A stretch of DNA of 64,000 nt from contig JAEBDY010000008.1 of NCBI GenBank assembly GCA_049997955.1, positions 372,001 to 436,000 on the forward strand. Reading direction: 5' to 3'. A program made the position numbers and the translations under genes. Source of the DNA: Umezawaea sp049997955 (GTDB lineage: Bacteria > Actinomycetota > Actinomycetes > Mycobacteriales > Pseudonocardiaceae). Shown here one piece after another: positions 33,816-43,014 of this stretch (within the stretch, counting starts at the first letter, position 1; each line of letters begins with the position of its first letter). The notes beneath the pieces were generated by a model. That model made no database searches, was not told where the DNA came from, and worked only from the letters and a program-made list of their open reading frames with translations.

Positions 33816-34703
33816 ATGTCCTCCGGCGAGGTGCTGGCCTGTCTGTCCTCGCTGCGGCAGCACCGGCGGGGTGGGAAGCGGTCGCCGCACAAGCCGCTGT
33901 TGGTGCTGCTGGCGTTAGGGCGGTTGACGAACTCCGGCACAAGCGCGCTGTCCTGGGCGGCGGACGCGGGGAAGCTGGCGGCCTTGATCCGGGACTTCGG
34001 CCCGCCCTCGACGACCCAGCCTGCGCAGGCCGCCGCGTACCCGTTCACCCGACTGCGCTCGGACGGCATCTGGACCCTCGACCACGACGTGCCCATGGAC
34101 CGCGTCCAACCGCTCACCGCCGAGAATGTCCTCGGTCGGCTCGACCCGAGGCTCGAATACGCCCTGCGCGACCCTGGCGTCGCCGCCGCGGCGGCCCGGC
34201 ACCTGGTCGAGTCCGAGTTCCCGCCCACCGTCGCACCGGACGTCCTCGCCGCGGTCGGCCTGGACCCCGACACGGTCCTCGGCGCCACCGGCACACCGGC
34301 AACCCGACGACAGCGGCAGAGCTCGTGGCCCGCGGCGGTGCTGCAGGCGTGGGACCGGCAGTGCGCCTTCTGCGGCTTCGACGGACAACTCGGCGCGGCC
34401 ACTGTCGGCGTCGAGGCCGCGCACATTCGTTGGTTCGCCTTCGGCGGACCAGACACCCTCGACAACGGCCTGGCCCTGTGCTCCCTGCACCACAAACTGT
34501 TCGACCACGGCGTCCTCGGCTTTGACCTCGACCTGCGCATCACCGTGTCCGCCAAGTTCACCAGCCGCACCGCCACGGGACGAACCATCTATCAGCTGAA
34601 CAAACGCCCACTCGAACCCAGGCCAGGCACCACCCCACCCGCCCCGACCCACATCGCCTGGCACACCGACGAAGTCTTCAAGAAGCCAACGCTGACCACC
34701 TGA
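33816..34703 (+). CDS. Phosphorothioated-DNA-dependent type IV restriction endonuclease (SBD-HNH)
   Basis: From ATG 33816 (33789 is an alternative) the protein has 295 residues. The N-terminus matches the sulfur-binding domain of ScoMcrA-type enzymes: RRGGKRSPHKPLLVLLALGR, with the RxPHKPLLLL core that contacts phosphorothioate DNA. The C-terminal HNH domain has zinc/active-site motifs CAFCGFDGQLG, VEAAHIRWFAFGG and LALCSLHHKLFD. It should cleave DNA carrying Dnd phosphorothioates, or unrelated modified DNA. No dnd genes occur in the window, consistent with a type IV enzyme that excludes modified incoming DNA. Confidence 0.85.
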   Translation: MSSGEVLACLSSLRQHRRGGKRSPHKPLLVLLALGRLTNSGTSALSWAADAGKLAALIRDFGPPSTTQPAQAAAYPFTRLRSDGIWTLDHDVPMDRVQPLTAENVLGRLDPRLEYALRDPGVAAAAARHLVESEFPPTVAPDVLAAVGLDPDTVLGATGTPATRRQRQSSWPAAVLQAWDRQCAFCGFDGQLGAATVGVEAAHIRWFAFGGPDTLDNGLALCSLHHKLFDHGVLGFDLDLRITVSAKFTSRTATGRTIYQLNKRPLEPRPGTTPPAPTHIAWHTDEVFKKPTLTT

Positions 34704-36000
34704 CCACCGGCCGGATCCTTGATGTCGACATCACAGCAATGAGCACCCCCTCACCTCGCGGTGTTCGATCCGACCGCACCACGCCCAGAAGCCAACTTTG
34801 CCCAGAGAAGGCACAGCGGTTACCGCGAGAGCAGGAGCGTGGACATCGCCCGGGGTGTGTTGCAGGTCGGGCTTCTTGTAAAGGCCCGGACGTGCGCGGC
34901 GGACCAGTTAGAAGGTCGTCCGAGTGGATGCTTCCGGGCGATCGTCGCCCAGCCGGCAGGTAGGTTCCTCGAGCGGTGTTCCTCCCTGCATGCACTGCGC
35001 GCTTGGGCCCGTCGGGCGCGCGGTCAGCCGGTCTCTCCACCAGGGTCCACACCTGCTTGAGCGGGAGGTCGGCCCGCACGTCCGCGGGCAGCGCGGCGTA
35101 GTGCTGGAACACCCGCGCCAGGAGGTCTTCGGAGTTCCAGACCTTGATGGCGAACCGCTGTGTGGACAGGTACTGGCGGGCCTGTTTGGTGATGCCGCCC
35201 CAGGCGACGAGCAGGCCGACCGCGCCGTGGGCGGCCATCGCACCCTGCAACTGTTGCACCACCGGGAGACCGACCTGCCCCGCTTCGGACTTGACCTGCA
35301 CCACGAGCCTGGGTTCGCCCAGGCCGAGTGTCCCGGTGCCGGCGATGATATCGACGCCCTGATCGGTCCCCTCCGGGGAGACCTCGCAGGTGAAGCCGTC
35401 GGCCTGTAACACTGCCGCGGTCAGGTCGGCGAGGCGGTGTCCGGCGAAGGTCTCGATCAGGCGGCTGGCGATCCGGTCGATGGCGTACTGCTCGACGTCC
35501 ACCCCGAGCTGCGCTGAGTCGGTGGCATCGTCGACCACGTCGTCACCGGCGCCGTTGCTCTTCCTGCCCGTTCTGACCGGCGCCATCGGTGTGCGCGAGC
35601 CGGGGTCACGGCCGTCGGTGAGCTGCTGCTGCAGGCGCCAGGCGGCGTCGTTGCGGGACAGCTCGCAGACCGTGGAGAAGGCGCCGAGGGAGTACAGCAG
35701 GTCCTGCTTGATCACCGTCCGGGGCAGGTCAGTCACCAGCCACTCCACCGGTCGCACGTGCCGACGTTCGGGTTCGGGTTCGCCACCCAGGTACCGGTAG
35801 CCGCCGGTGACCCGGCCGATCGCGATGTGCGGAGAAGACTTCAAAGGCATCACGACCAGGTCGCCCACACTGATCCGCTCACGCAGCGCCCACAGTTGGG
35901 CGGTGAAGTTCCGGGCTGCCTGGTCCTTAGCGTCAGGCTTGGCGGCCAACACCGCGTCGAGCACGGCGTCACGGGTGGCAGCGCCGCTCAGGTCGGCCAC
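34678..36000 (-). CDS. Mrr-like restriction endonuclease with an anomalous C-terminal extension
   Basis: 440 residues from GTG 36000. An N-terminal DNA-binding-type domain (DLVVMPLKSSPHIAIGRVTG) is followed by the Mrr PD-(D/E)xK catalytic domain at about 195-305: LADLTAAVLQADGFTCEVSP, GVDIIAGTG (catalytic Asp) and RLVVQVKSEAG (QxK). The family normally ends soon after LPLKQVWTLVERP (about residue 335). Here another 100 Arg/Ser/Pro-rich residues follow, reading like a shadow frame and overlapping the convergent gene by 26 bp; a stop was probably lost by frameshift. Mrr enzymes cut modified DNA. The gap 36001-36390 has a weak minus-strand frame (MAEPALHQPP, near 36303) that I do not call. Confidence 0.8.
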   Translation of the reverse strand: MADLSGAATRDAVLDAVLAAKPDAKDQAARNFTAQLWALRERISVGDLVVMPLKSSPHIAIGRVTGGYRYLGGEPEPERRHVRPVEWLVTDLPRTVIKQDLLYSLGAFSTVCELSRNDAAWRLQQQLTDGRDPGSRTPMAPVRTGRKSNGAGDDVVDDATDSAQLGVDVEQYAIDRIASRLIETFAGHRLADLTAAVLQADGFTCEVSPEGTDQGVDIIAGTGTLGLGEPRLVVQVKSEAGQVGLPVVQQLQGAMAAHGAVGLLVAWGGITKQARQYLSTQRFAIKVWNSEDLLARVFQHYAALPADVRADLPLKQVWTLVERPADRAPDGPKRAVHAGRNTARGTYLPAGRRSPGSIHSDDLLTGPPRTSGPLQEARPATHPGRCPRSCSRGNRCAFSGQSWLLGVVRSDRTPRGEGVLIAVMSTSRIRPVVRWSALAS

Positions 36001-36390
36001 GCCGCCGAACCCGCCACCGGTGTGCCCAGTGGTCAGCGCCTACCGCTCGCGCTCCCCCGCCTTACCCGCCCGCACCAGCCACGTCCGCACCCAGGACCTC
36101 CCCACGATGCCACCCGGACGAGTGAGCCTAGTGCCCGAGCCATGCGGTGCGACTTGCGTCCCTGGTTGCGGCCTTTCCGATCGGCTACGACGTAAAAGTC
36201 CCGGTGGGCCGAATCTGCCCGGTTCAGATCAACCCGAACGCCGTACTTGGTGGTCTGGCTCGCACGGCGGGGCGCAGGCGGTTGGTGCAGGGCGGGTTCG
36301 GCCATGACAGCGGCTTGCGTTAGACACCAATGAACCGCGCTCAACACCCGCCAATGCAGCCCAACTCCAGCGAAGTGCAGACAACAAGTG

Positions 36391-36640
36391 GAGCCTCACT
36401 CTGCCAGCATGGTCAGGCCGTTTCCCTTACCAGCCTAAACAGAGAACCAGCACGTCAGCCGGTTCCGTTTATCGCCGTTCGGACCCCTTGCACGTCGTTC
36501 GACTCCACCGCCTGCTCCAGACCTGCTCCACACACAGCGGTGTGAATGGCGGCAGAACTCCAACCGCCGAACATGCGATCCACGCACGCGGTATGGAACT
36601 CGATCGGTACTCGCAGGACCGCTGGCAACCGCTCACCCTG
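36391..36640. repeat. Left-end repeat, copy 3 (internal)
   Basis: Carries CTCACTCTGCCAGCATGG, AAACAGAGAACCAGCACGTC (about 36437-36456), a CGCCGTTCG block, CACCGCCTGCTCCAG, CACAGCGGTGTGAATGGCGG and GAACATGCGATCC in the same order as copy 1. It runs directly into the IS5-type transposase relic at 36640. Similarity to copy 2 begins further left, at about 36345. Confidence 0.7.
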
Positions 36641-37059
36641 TCCGCACGAAGACATCGTATGCACGGGGTGGACCTGCAGTTGATCGCCTCGCCGGACGGC
36701 ACGATCCTGTGGGTGTCCGGCCATCTGCCCGGCAGCAGCCACGACACAGCGGCCGCCCGGATCTAGCAGATCCTCGCCGCGCTGCGCGACGCCGGACTGA
36801 TCGCCCTGGACGACAAGGGCTATCACGGCTACGACCAGACCGGCGACCACGTCATCACCCGTACAAAGGCAAGCACAAACCGCAGTACCGGAAAGAGGCC
36901 AACCGCGCCGACGCCCGCCTGCGCGGCCCCGGCGAACGCGCCAGCGCCCAACTCACGATCTGGCGCGTCCTACGCAAACTCCGCTACTGCCCCTACCGCG
37001 CAGGCCGCCTGGCCAAAGCCATCCACGTCCTACAGAACTACGAGACCACCGCAGGATGA
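36640..37059 (+). pseudogene. IS5-family transposase remnant (DDE_Tnp_4 type)
   Basis: Frames joined across a TAG (36764-36766) and frameshifts give RHRMHGVDLQLIASPDGTIL, WVSGHLPGSSHDTAAARI, LDDKGYHGYDQTGDHVI, then ERASAQLTIWRVLRKLRYCP and AKAIHVLQNYETTAG. These are the central and C-terminal parts of an IS5-group DDE transposase. The N-terminus and frame integrity are gone. Nothing is supported between it and 37258. Confidence 0.75.
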
Positions 37060-37257
37060 AAAAGCTTCACTGTGCCATTCGTCGAGTGAGCAGCCGAGTG
37101 TACCTCCGCACGCCATCACGCCATCACGCCTTCGATGCCCGAGCCATCGTTGGTGAGATCGCCTCAGTGGCCGCTGGTAAATCTTGATCAAAGCTCCGCG
37201 CTTGCCCTGCCCAGCCGGGCCGAAACCGGTAGTCAATTCTGAGGAACTTACCCCCAG

Positions 37258-40200
37258 TTACGCCCCCACGAGCTGGAGCAGGTTCTCGAACGTGTCGACC
37301 ACGTCGTAGGTGACGTGCTCGGTGCCTGCCTTCTCGTTGAGCGACCTGAAGAACTTCCGAGCGCACTCGATCTTTGCTTCCTCGATTCTCCTGAGCTGGA
37401 GCGGGGACATCGCACCCTTGGTCTCGGCGACGAAGTAGACGTGCTTAACCTTGCCCTCGCGGAAGGCGATGGCCCAGTCCGGGTTGTAGGGGCCGACCGG
37501 GGTTGGGATGAAGAATCCGCGCGGCAGCTTGGAGTAGACGACGACCTCGTCGCTGACGTCGAGCTTCTCGACGAACGACCGCTCGATATCCGACTCGGGG
37601 ACCACGTACTCGTAGACGCTCTTCTTGAGCTTGTCGCTGGCCTTCGACAGATCTTGCGCGGTCTGGTTCTCGGTGAAGATCGAGGAGTCGTAGCGGCCAT
37701 CGAGCGGGTCGTAGCTGAGGTGCTCGACGATCACCGCGGCCTTCTGCTCGTTGATGAGCCGAGCAGCCTCGGCGATAAACTGCTCGGGGTTCTGCCTGAA
37801 CTTCGCGAACGTGCCGGGTTTGATGCCCGTAAGGATTGCCGCGCAGGTCCGGCGGGTGAGTTGGGTCTTCTCCGCGATTTCGCCGAGCAGGTCGTACTTC
37901 ACTGTGGAGCCCGCCGAGACGGCTGAGTGCTCGACCTTCGTCGCCGACAACTTGAACCCGGTCCCTGCTTCGAGCTGCTCGACTTCAAGTCCCACGACCT
38001 GCTTGCCAGCCTCGACGAGGTACTGCATGACTGTCACGTTAAGCGACTTGTCGAGCGTGTGGATGCAGTTCTTGATCAACTCGGAGGAGTCGAACTCGAC
38101 CTGGTAGACAGACTTGTTGTTGATGCGGCCCCACAGCTCTTGGAACTCGCGCTTTTTGAAGTTCGCCGCGTTGAACGGGATCTTCTTCGGCTTGCGGCCG
38201 TCGGTCGGCTTGGGCACGTCGAGGTACAGCGCATCAACGAGCGGCCACACGAAGTCGATGACCGGCTTGAGCACTTCGGCCACGGGTGCGGCGAGCGTTC
38301 CGTCGGCGCGGGCGTCCCTGTACGCCTGCGTCACCAGGCCGTCGTCGTCGATGTAGTCGTTACGGATCAGGTGATTGTAGAGCGCCTGCGCAAGCGACTT
38401 CTCCAGCACGCTGGTGGAGCCGTCTGCGAGCTTGATTTGCTTGCCGATGAAGTAGTCGACGGTCGCCTTGCGCGGGCGGGCCGACAGCGACTCGATGATC
38501 TCCTTCTGTAGGGCGGTGACGAAGTCGGTGTACGACTCGTCGGTGACTACGGTTAGCTCGTTGATGTCGTGGACGGTGACGGGATTGTCCATCCGCTCGC
38601 CGTGCTGGTCGACCGACAGGCGCAGGCCTCGGCCGATCTCCTGTCGCCGCGTGGTGGTGTTGTCGCTCTTCTTGAGCATGCCCATGACGAACACATTTGG
38701 GTTGTCCCAGCCCTCGCGCAGCGCCGAGTGCGACCAAATGAACCGCACCGGCTCCTCGAACGACAGAAGCCGCTCCTTGTCCTTGAGGATCAGGTCGTAG
38801 GCATCGACGTCGTCCGACTGGCCTGCGAAGTCGCCACGCGCGGCGATCTTGCCGTCGATGGAGCGGCCGGTCTTCTTGTCGATCGAGAAGTAGCCCTCGT
38901 GCGTCGACCGCACCGGGATCGCCTCGACATGCGCGCGGTACCGCTCGGCGGCCTCGTCAAGGTCGAGCTGGCCTAGGTAGTCAGTGAGCACCGCCTCGTA
39001 CTCCTCCTCGAACACGCGGGCGTACTCGCCCAGCGTGTCCGCGCGGTCGTAGTCGCGGTATTTGACGACCTCGTCGATGAAGAACAGTGACAGTGCCTTG
39101 ATGCCTTGCGCGAACAGCTCGCGCTCTTTATCGATGTGGGCGCGGATTACTTCCCGGATCTGGATGCGGCGTTTCGCGTCATCGGTCATATCCTGGGTAA
39201 CCTCGCCGGCGCCGATGATGTCGCCGTTGCTCAGCTCGATGAAGTCGCGGTTCGCATCGACATCCCGGATGAACAGGCCCCTGTACGCTTCGATGCCGCG
39301 GGAGATGTCGTGCAGGTTCATACCCTGGCTCAGCCGCTTCACCTGCCGCCTGATGCCCTGGGCGGTCTGCACCTCCAGTTCGACCCGAGCCTTCGGGAAG
39401 TCCGTACCTTTGCCGACCTCCAGCCCGTCTACGTACAGATAGGCGGTGCTGCCGGCCAGATGCTTGACCGTGATACCGCGCACCGCGATCTTCTTCACCA
39501 GCTTCTGGTTGTACGCATCCACAGCGTCCAGGCGGTGCACCTTGGTGCGCTCGATCTTGTGGGTCGCCGAGTAGCGCAAAGCGAACAGCGCCTTGAACAA
39601 CCCGAGCGCTTCCAGCGATTTCGACGGCTTCTTCCCATCACCCTCGATCTTCTGCGGCTCATCGATGATCAGAATCGGACGGTTCGCCGCGATCACGTCA
39701 ATCGGCCTTCGCGACTGGAAGTCGTCGAGCACCTCATAGATGCGGCGGGCGTCCTTGCCAGTGGCGTTGAACGCCTGGATGTTGATGATCATCACCTGCA
39801 CGCCCGAGTCGGAGGAGAATCGCTCCAGCTCGTGCAGCCGCGAGGAGTTGTAGACGAACGTGCGAGGCTTGGTGCCGTAGAGCTGCTGGAAGTGCTCAGC
39901 AGTGATGTCGAAGGACTTCTTCACACCCTCGCGGATCGGAATCGACGGCACGACCACCATGTACTTCGACCACCCGTACCGCTTGTGCAGCTCCATGATC
40001 GTCTTGATGTACACGTAGGTCTTGCCCGTACCGGTTTCCATCTCGACGTCGAGATTGATCGGGGCCGCTGACTTCTTGACAGGGTCCTTGAGGTCCTTCG
40101 ACTGCTCCAGCCCGCGTGACCGTTGCACCAGGTGCACGTTCGCCAGTAGCTGCGGGGGAGTCAGAGCGATCTCCGCGTTGCGCAGACCGGCGTCTTCCAG

Positions 40201-40335
40201 CGAGGTTTGCGCAGTGTCCTTACCGGGGTCGATGCGGTACTTCACACCGTCGGCGTATGGCTGCCCAGTGAACACGCCGACAACGGCATCGACGGCCTCG
40301 GCCTGGTACTGCTGGACCTTGAACTGGAGCTTCAT
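37258..40335 (-). CDS. Type III restriction enzyme Res-like helicase-nuclease
   Basis: 1025 residues. SF2 helicase motifs: Walker A METGTGKTYVYIKT (99-112), motif II ILIIDEPQKIEG (about 222-233), and a second RecA domain with ALREGWDNPNVFVMG and RRQEIGRGLRL. The C-terminal domain holds a PD-(D/E)xK pattern: NPDWAIAFREGK and VYFVAETKG near 965-990. It cleaves DNA after ATP-driven scanning together with the Mod methyltransferase encoded 4 bp upstream. It is the last gene of the 46276-37258 operon. Length and motifs fit a complete enzyme. Confidence 0.9.
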   Translation of the reverse strand: MKLQFKVQQYQAEAVDAVVGVFTGQPYADGVKYRIDPGKDTAQTSLEDAGLRNAEIALTPPQLLANVHLVQRSRGLEQSKDLKDPVKKSAAPINLDVEMETGTGKTYVYIKTIMELHKRYGWSKYMVVVPSIPIREGVKKSFDITAEHFQQLYGTKPRTFVYNSSRLHELERFSSDSGVQVMIINIQAFNATGKDARRIYEVLDDFQSRRPIDVIAANRPILIIDEPQKIEGDGKKPSKSLEALGLFKALFALRYSATHKIERTKVHRLDAVDAYNQKLVKKIAVRGITVKHLAGSTAYLYVDGLEVGKGTDFPKARVELEVQTAQGIRRQVKRLSQGMNLHDISRGIEAYRGLFIRDVDANRDFIELSNGDIIGAGEVTQDMTDDAKRRIQIREVIRAHIDKERELFAQGIKALSLFFIDEVVKYRDYDRADTLGEYARVFEEEYEAVLTDYLGQLDLDEAAERYRAHVEAIPVRSTHEGYFSIDKKTGRSIDGKIAARGDFAGQSDDVDAYDLILKDKERLLSFEEPVRFIWSHSALREGWDNPNVFVMGMLKKSDNTTTRRQEIGRGLRLSVDQHGERMDNPVTVHDINELTVVTDESYTDFVTALQKEIIESLSARPRKATVDYFIGKQIKLADGSTSVLEKSLAQALYNHLIRNDYIDDDGLVTQAYRDARADGTLAAPVAEVLKPVIDFVWPLVDALYLDVPKPTDGRKPKKIPFNAANFKKREFQELWGRINNKSVYQVEFDSSELIKNCIHTLDKSLNVTVMQYLVEAGKQVVGLEVEQLEAGTGFKLSATKVEHSAVSAGSTVKYDLLGEIAEKTQLTRRTCAAILTGIKPGTFAKFRQNPEQFIAEAARLINEQKAAVIVEHLSYDPLDGRYDSSIFTENQTAQDLSKASDKLKKSVYEYVVPESDIERSFVEKLDVSDEVVVYSKLPRGFFIPTPVGPYNPDWAIAFREGKVKHVYFVAETKGAMSPLQLRRIEEAKIECARKFFRSLNEKAGTEHVTYDVVDTFENLLQLVGA

Positions 40336-40339
40336 CGGG

Positions 40340-42304
40340 TCAGATCGCCCTTACCTCTGTCTCGGGTGACAACTCGTGGAAGATCTGCTCGGCGTTGATG
40401 CGTGCGGCGTCGGTCGCGAACCCCGCGTCCAGGAACACCGCTCGGAGCGGATGCCGCGCCGCGATTGCCCTCACGACCGCGTCGGTCACCTCGTCGGCAA
40501 AGCACGCAATCAGAGCGTCACCGGCAACGGACAGCACTCGCCGCGCTTCGACCTCCTCCACTTCGATCGGCTCGGCGAGGTCGAGCCCCCAGTCGAGCAG
40601 CACTTGAAAGAGCAAGTCTTCGTCGGTGCGGTCTGGTTTCACGCTCTTGACGGCCTCGGATAGCGCGAGCTGCACCAGGCCGTCCGCGGTCGCGAGCGTG
40701 TCAGCCATGTTGGTCGTCGCCACGTGTAGCGATCGGAAGCCGAAGTCGAGATTGGCACCTGGCAGCCTAGTCTCCTGCTTCACTCGTGCGCTGGCGCGGC
40801 GTAGGCGCTCACGGGCGATATCGGCGATAGAGTCGTAGTCAGGGTGGTCAACCGCTTCGTCGAGCTGGACGAGGATGTATCGGCGATGCCCGCCATCTGC
40901 CGCATTGAGCTCCATGACGGCGTGGCCAGTCGAGCCAGAGCCAGCGAAGAAATCGAGGATGACGGCGTGCGGGTTGTCTCGGGTGATCGCGCCGATCCAA
41001 CGTGCCAAGACGGAGGTGTCCTTCGGGTAAGTGAAGACGTTGGTACCCAGCAGATCATCCAGCTTCTTCGAACCAGGCATGCGAGCCTGGGTGAAGGTCG
41101 GGTAGGGAACCCGATCGCCTTGCTCGTCGAGGAACCGCTTCAACCGGGGAGAAGTTGTCTCGTCAGGTCCGAAGAGAATTCGACCTTCAGCAATCAATGC
41201 CCCCATCCTGTCAGCCGAATAGACCCAGCCATTCGGATGCATCTTGACCGGGCGCTTGGTGACCGGGTGGGCAACGGGGTACTGAAGGTTGGGTCGTGGG
41301 TTCGGGCTTCGTAGGTCGCCCGCTTGAAAGACACGACCTTGGTCATCGATCTGGTCGTATCGGAACACGGCTGGTTCCAGGTCAGCCTTGATCGCCCTGA
41401 CTCCACTGCGAAAGATTATGGTTGCCTTCGCGGGATCACCCCCCGACTGCTGCCAGGCACGACGAGCGACCGCCTCAACTTCCTGAATTCCAGGCTTGGG
41501 CTCCTTCCAGCGAGTGTCGAGAGAACGAAGCAAACTCTCGTTCTTGGCGTAGATGAGCATGTAGTCCACGCCGCCCGCTGTGTAGCGCGCGTCGTTCTTC
41601 CCGCTGCCCTGCCACGTCACATTCGCGATGAAGTTCTCCGACCCGAGGATCTGGTCGAGGAGCAGGCGGAGGTTCGCATGCTCGTGGTCGCCGATGGCGA
41701 CGATCAGAACGCCATCGTCGGATAGCAGGCCGCGCGCCAGCTTCAGCCGGGAGTACATCATGCCGAGCCAGTCGGAGTGAAAGCGACCGTTCGCCTCGGT
41801 GTTTGCGATAAGGCGATCGCCAGTCTCAGACTTCTGGCTCGAGCGGGTGAGGTAGTCAGTACTTGACTCGGCGAAGTCGTCATCGTAAAGAAAGTCGTTG
41901 CCTGTGTTGTACGGAGGGTCGATGTAGATCAGCTTGACCTTGCCGAGGTATGACTCCTGCAGCAGCTTGAGCGCCTCGAGGTTGTCACCCTCGATGAAAA
42001 GGTTCCGGGTCGTGTCAAAGTCGACCGACTCGCCGCGGACAGGGCGCAAGGTCTTGGCGATCGGCGCGTTGGCGGCGAAGGCAGCCGCGCGCTTGCCGGG
42101 CCAGTCGAGTTGGTAGCGCTCCTGCGGCCCTTCAACGATGTGGTCGGAGAGTTCCTGGCGCAGCAGATCGAAGTCGACAGCGCGCACCGGCTTGCCGTTA
42201 GAGTCGAGAGTCTCGGTGACGGCCATGGGGAACAACTCGGCGATGGCGTTGACGTTGCGATGGCTGAGGTCTGGCGAGTGCATCTTGAGCTTGTCCACTG
42301 TCAT
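40340..42304 (-). CDS. Type III DNA methyltransferase Mod (N6-adenine, beta class)
   Basis: 654 residues with the beta-class order of motifs: DPPYNTGNDFLYDDDF (motif IV, DPPY at 129-132) precedes DFFAGSGSTGHAVMEL (motif I, about 440-455), with a target-recognition region between. LFIEGDNLEALKLL precedes motif IV, as in Mod proteins. It methylates adenine and provides sequence specificity for Res. Its start overlaps the DUF4391 gene by 4 bp (ATGA), so the genes are translationally coupled. Confidence 0.9.
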   Translation of the reverse strand: MTVDKLKMHSPDLSHRNVNAIAELFPMAVTETLDSNGKPVRAVDFDLLRQELSDHIVEGPQERYQLDWPGKRAAAFAANAPIAKTLRPVRGESVDFDTTRNLFIEGDNLEALKLLQESYLGKVKLIYIDPPYNTGNDFLYDDDFAESSTDYLTRSSQKSETGDRLIANTEANGRFHSDWLGMMYSRLKLARGLLSDDGVLIVAIGDHEHANLRLLLDQILGSENFIANVTWQGSGKNDARYTAGGVDYMLIYAKNESLLRSLDTRWKEPKPGIQEVEAVARRAWQQSGGDPAKATIIFRSGVRAIKADLEPAVFRYDQIDDQGRVFQAGDLRSPNPRPNLQYPVAHPVTKRPVKMHPNGWVYSADRMGALIAEGRILFGPDETTSPRLKRFLDEQGDRVPYPTFTQARMPGSKKLDDLLGTNVFTYPKDTSVLARWIGAITRDNPHAVILDFFAGSGSTGHAVMELNAADGGHRRYILVQLDEAVDHPDYDSIADIARERLRRASARVKQETRLPGANLDFGFRSLHVATTNMADTLATADGLVQLALSEAVKSVKPDRTDEDLLFQVLLDWGLDLAEPIEVEEVEARRVLSVAGDALIACFADEVTDAVVRAIAARHPLRAVFLDAGFATDAARINAEQIFHELSPETEVRAI

Positions 42305-43014
42305 TCCTTGTTGCTCGGGTTGAGGTCGATCAGCTCGATGAGCACTGCGGTGCGTTCCTTGATCTGCTTGCGGAGTTCGATCTTGCGGTTGAGTTGTGGT
42401 TCGGTGCGCAGCTTCTTGTTCAGCGCGGCGATCTCACGCTCGAGCTTGCGGGCGCGACCCAGTCTTTCGGTTGCCTGTGACACCGTCTCGTCGATGCGTG
42501 TTGTGACCGGTAGTAGCGATGTGAGTATCGCCTCGTACAGCCCTGGCAGATCTATTGCCGTGGGTAGAGGTCGGCGGGGCGCATCAGCGGGTTGCCAGTC
42601 GGTCGTGAAGTACGGTCCGATCTTGGGCAGTTTGCCGTCGAGCGCCTTCTGGGCCGCGACCGTGCGCACACGGTCGTTGCTGGCGACTTCGAAGATGATC
42701 GGGAAGTGCACGGATCTGTCGATGGCGGTCAGCACGTCGTCGGAGACGTTCTCGCCCTTGGTCTCGACGGTGAAGATCTGGATCTCGGGCACCGCGGTCG
42801 TGCCCCGCAGGCGGATGGTGTCGTCGGCGAGCTTGTAGGCCCAGGTGATGCGCTGAATGCCATTGACGAATTTCTCGCGCAGCGCCGTGCGGACGTTGCC
42901 ATGCGCGTAGAACTTTGTCTTCGGGACGGTGCGGCCGAACGCGGCGTTCGCGGGCCAGCGGTACAGGACCGGGGCGGTGTCGGCAGTTTGGACCGCTGGT
43001 GAGGCGTCAGTCAT
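42301..43014 (-). CDS. DUF4391 domain protein
   Basis: 237 residues: RWPANAAFGRTVPKTKFYAH near the N-terminus, IQRITWAYKLADDTIRLRGT, VPEIQIFTVETKGENVSDDV (a beta-strand/acidic pattern that could belong to a nuclease-like fold), and a C-terminal coiled coil (ERLGRARKLEREIAALNKKL) ending in ELIDLNP. DUF4391 proteins recur between SNF2-type helicases and Mod genes; their activity is not established. It overlaps the helicase gene upstream by 8 bp and mod downstream by 4 bp, so it is an integral member of the operon. Confidence 0.78.
   Translation of the reverse strand: MTDASPAVQTADTAPVLYRWPANAAFGRTVPKTKFYAHGNVRTALREKFVNGIQRITWAYKLADDTIRLRGTTAVPEIQIFTVETKGENVSDDVLTAIDRSVHFPIIFEVASNDRVRTVAAQKALDGKLPKIGPYFTTDWQPADAPRRPLPTAIDLPGLYEAILTSLLPVTTRIDETVSQATERLGRARKLEREIAALNKKLRTEPQLNRKIELRKQIKERTAVLIELIDLNPSNKE

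Noticed and set aside
36033..36347. Minus-strand ORF upstream of the Mrr gene
   Set aside because: The N-terminal part looks mildly coding, but the rest is Gly/Arg-rich and there is no ribosome site or family; mentioned only as a weak possibility.
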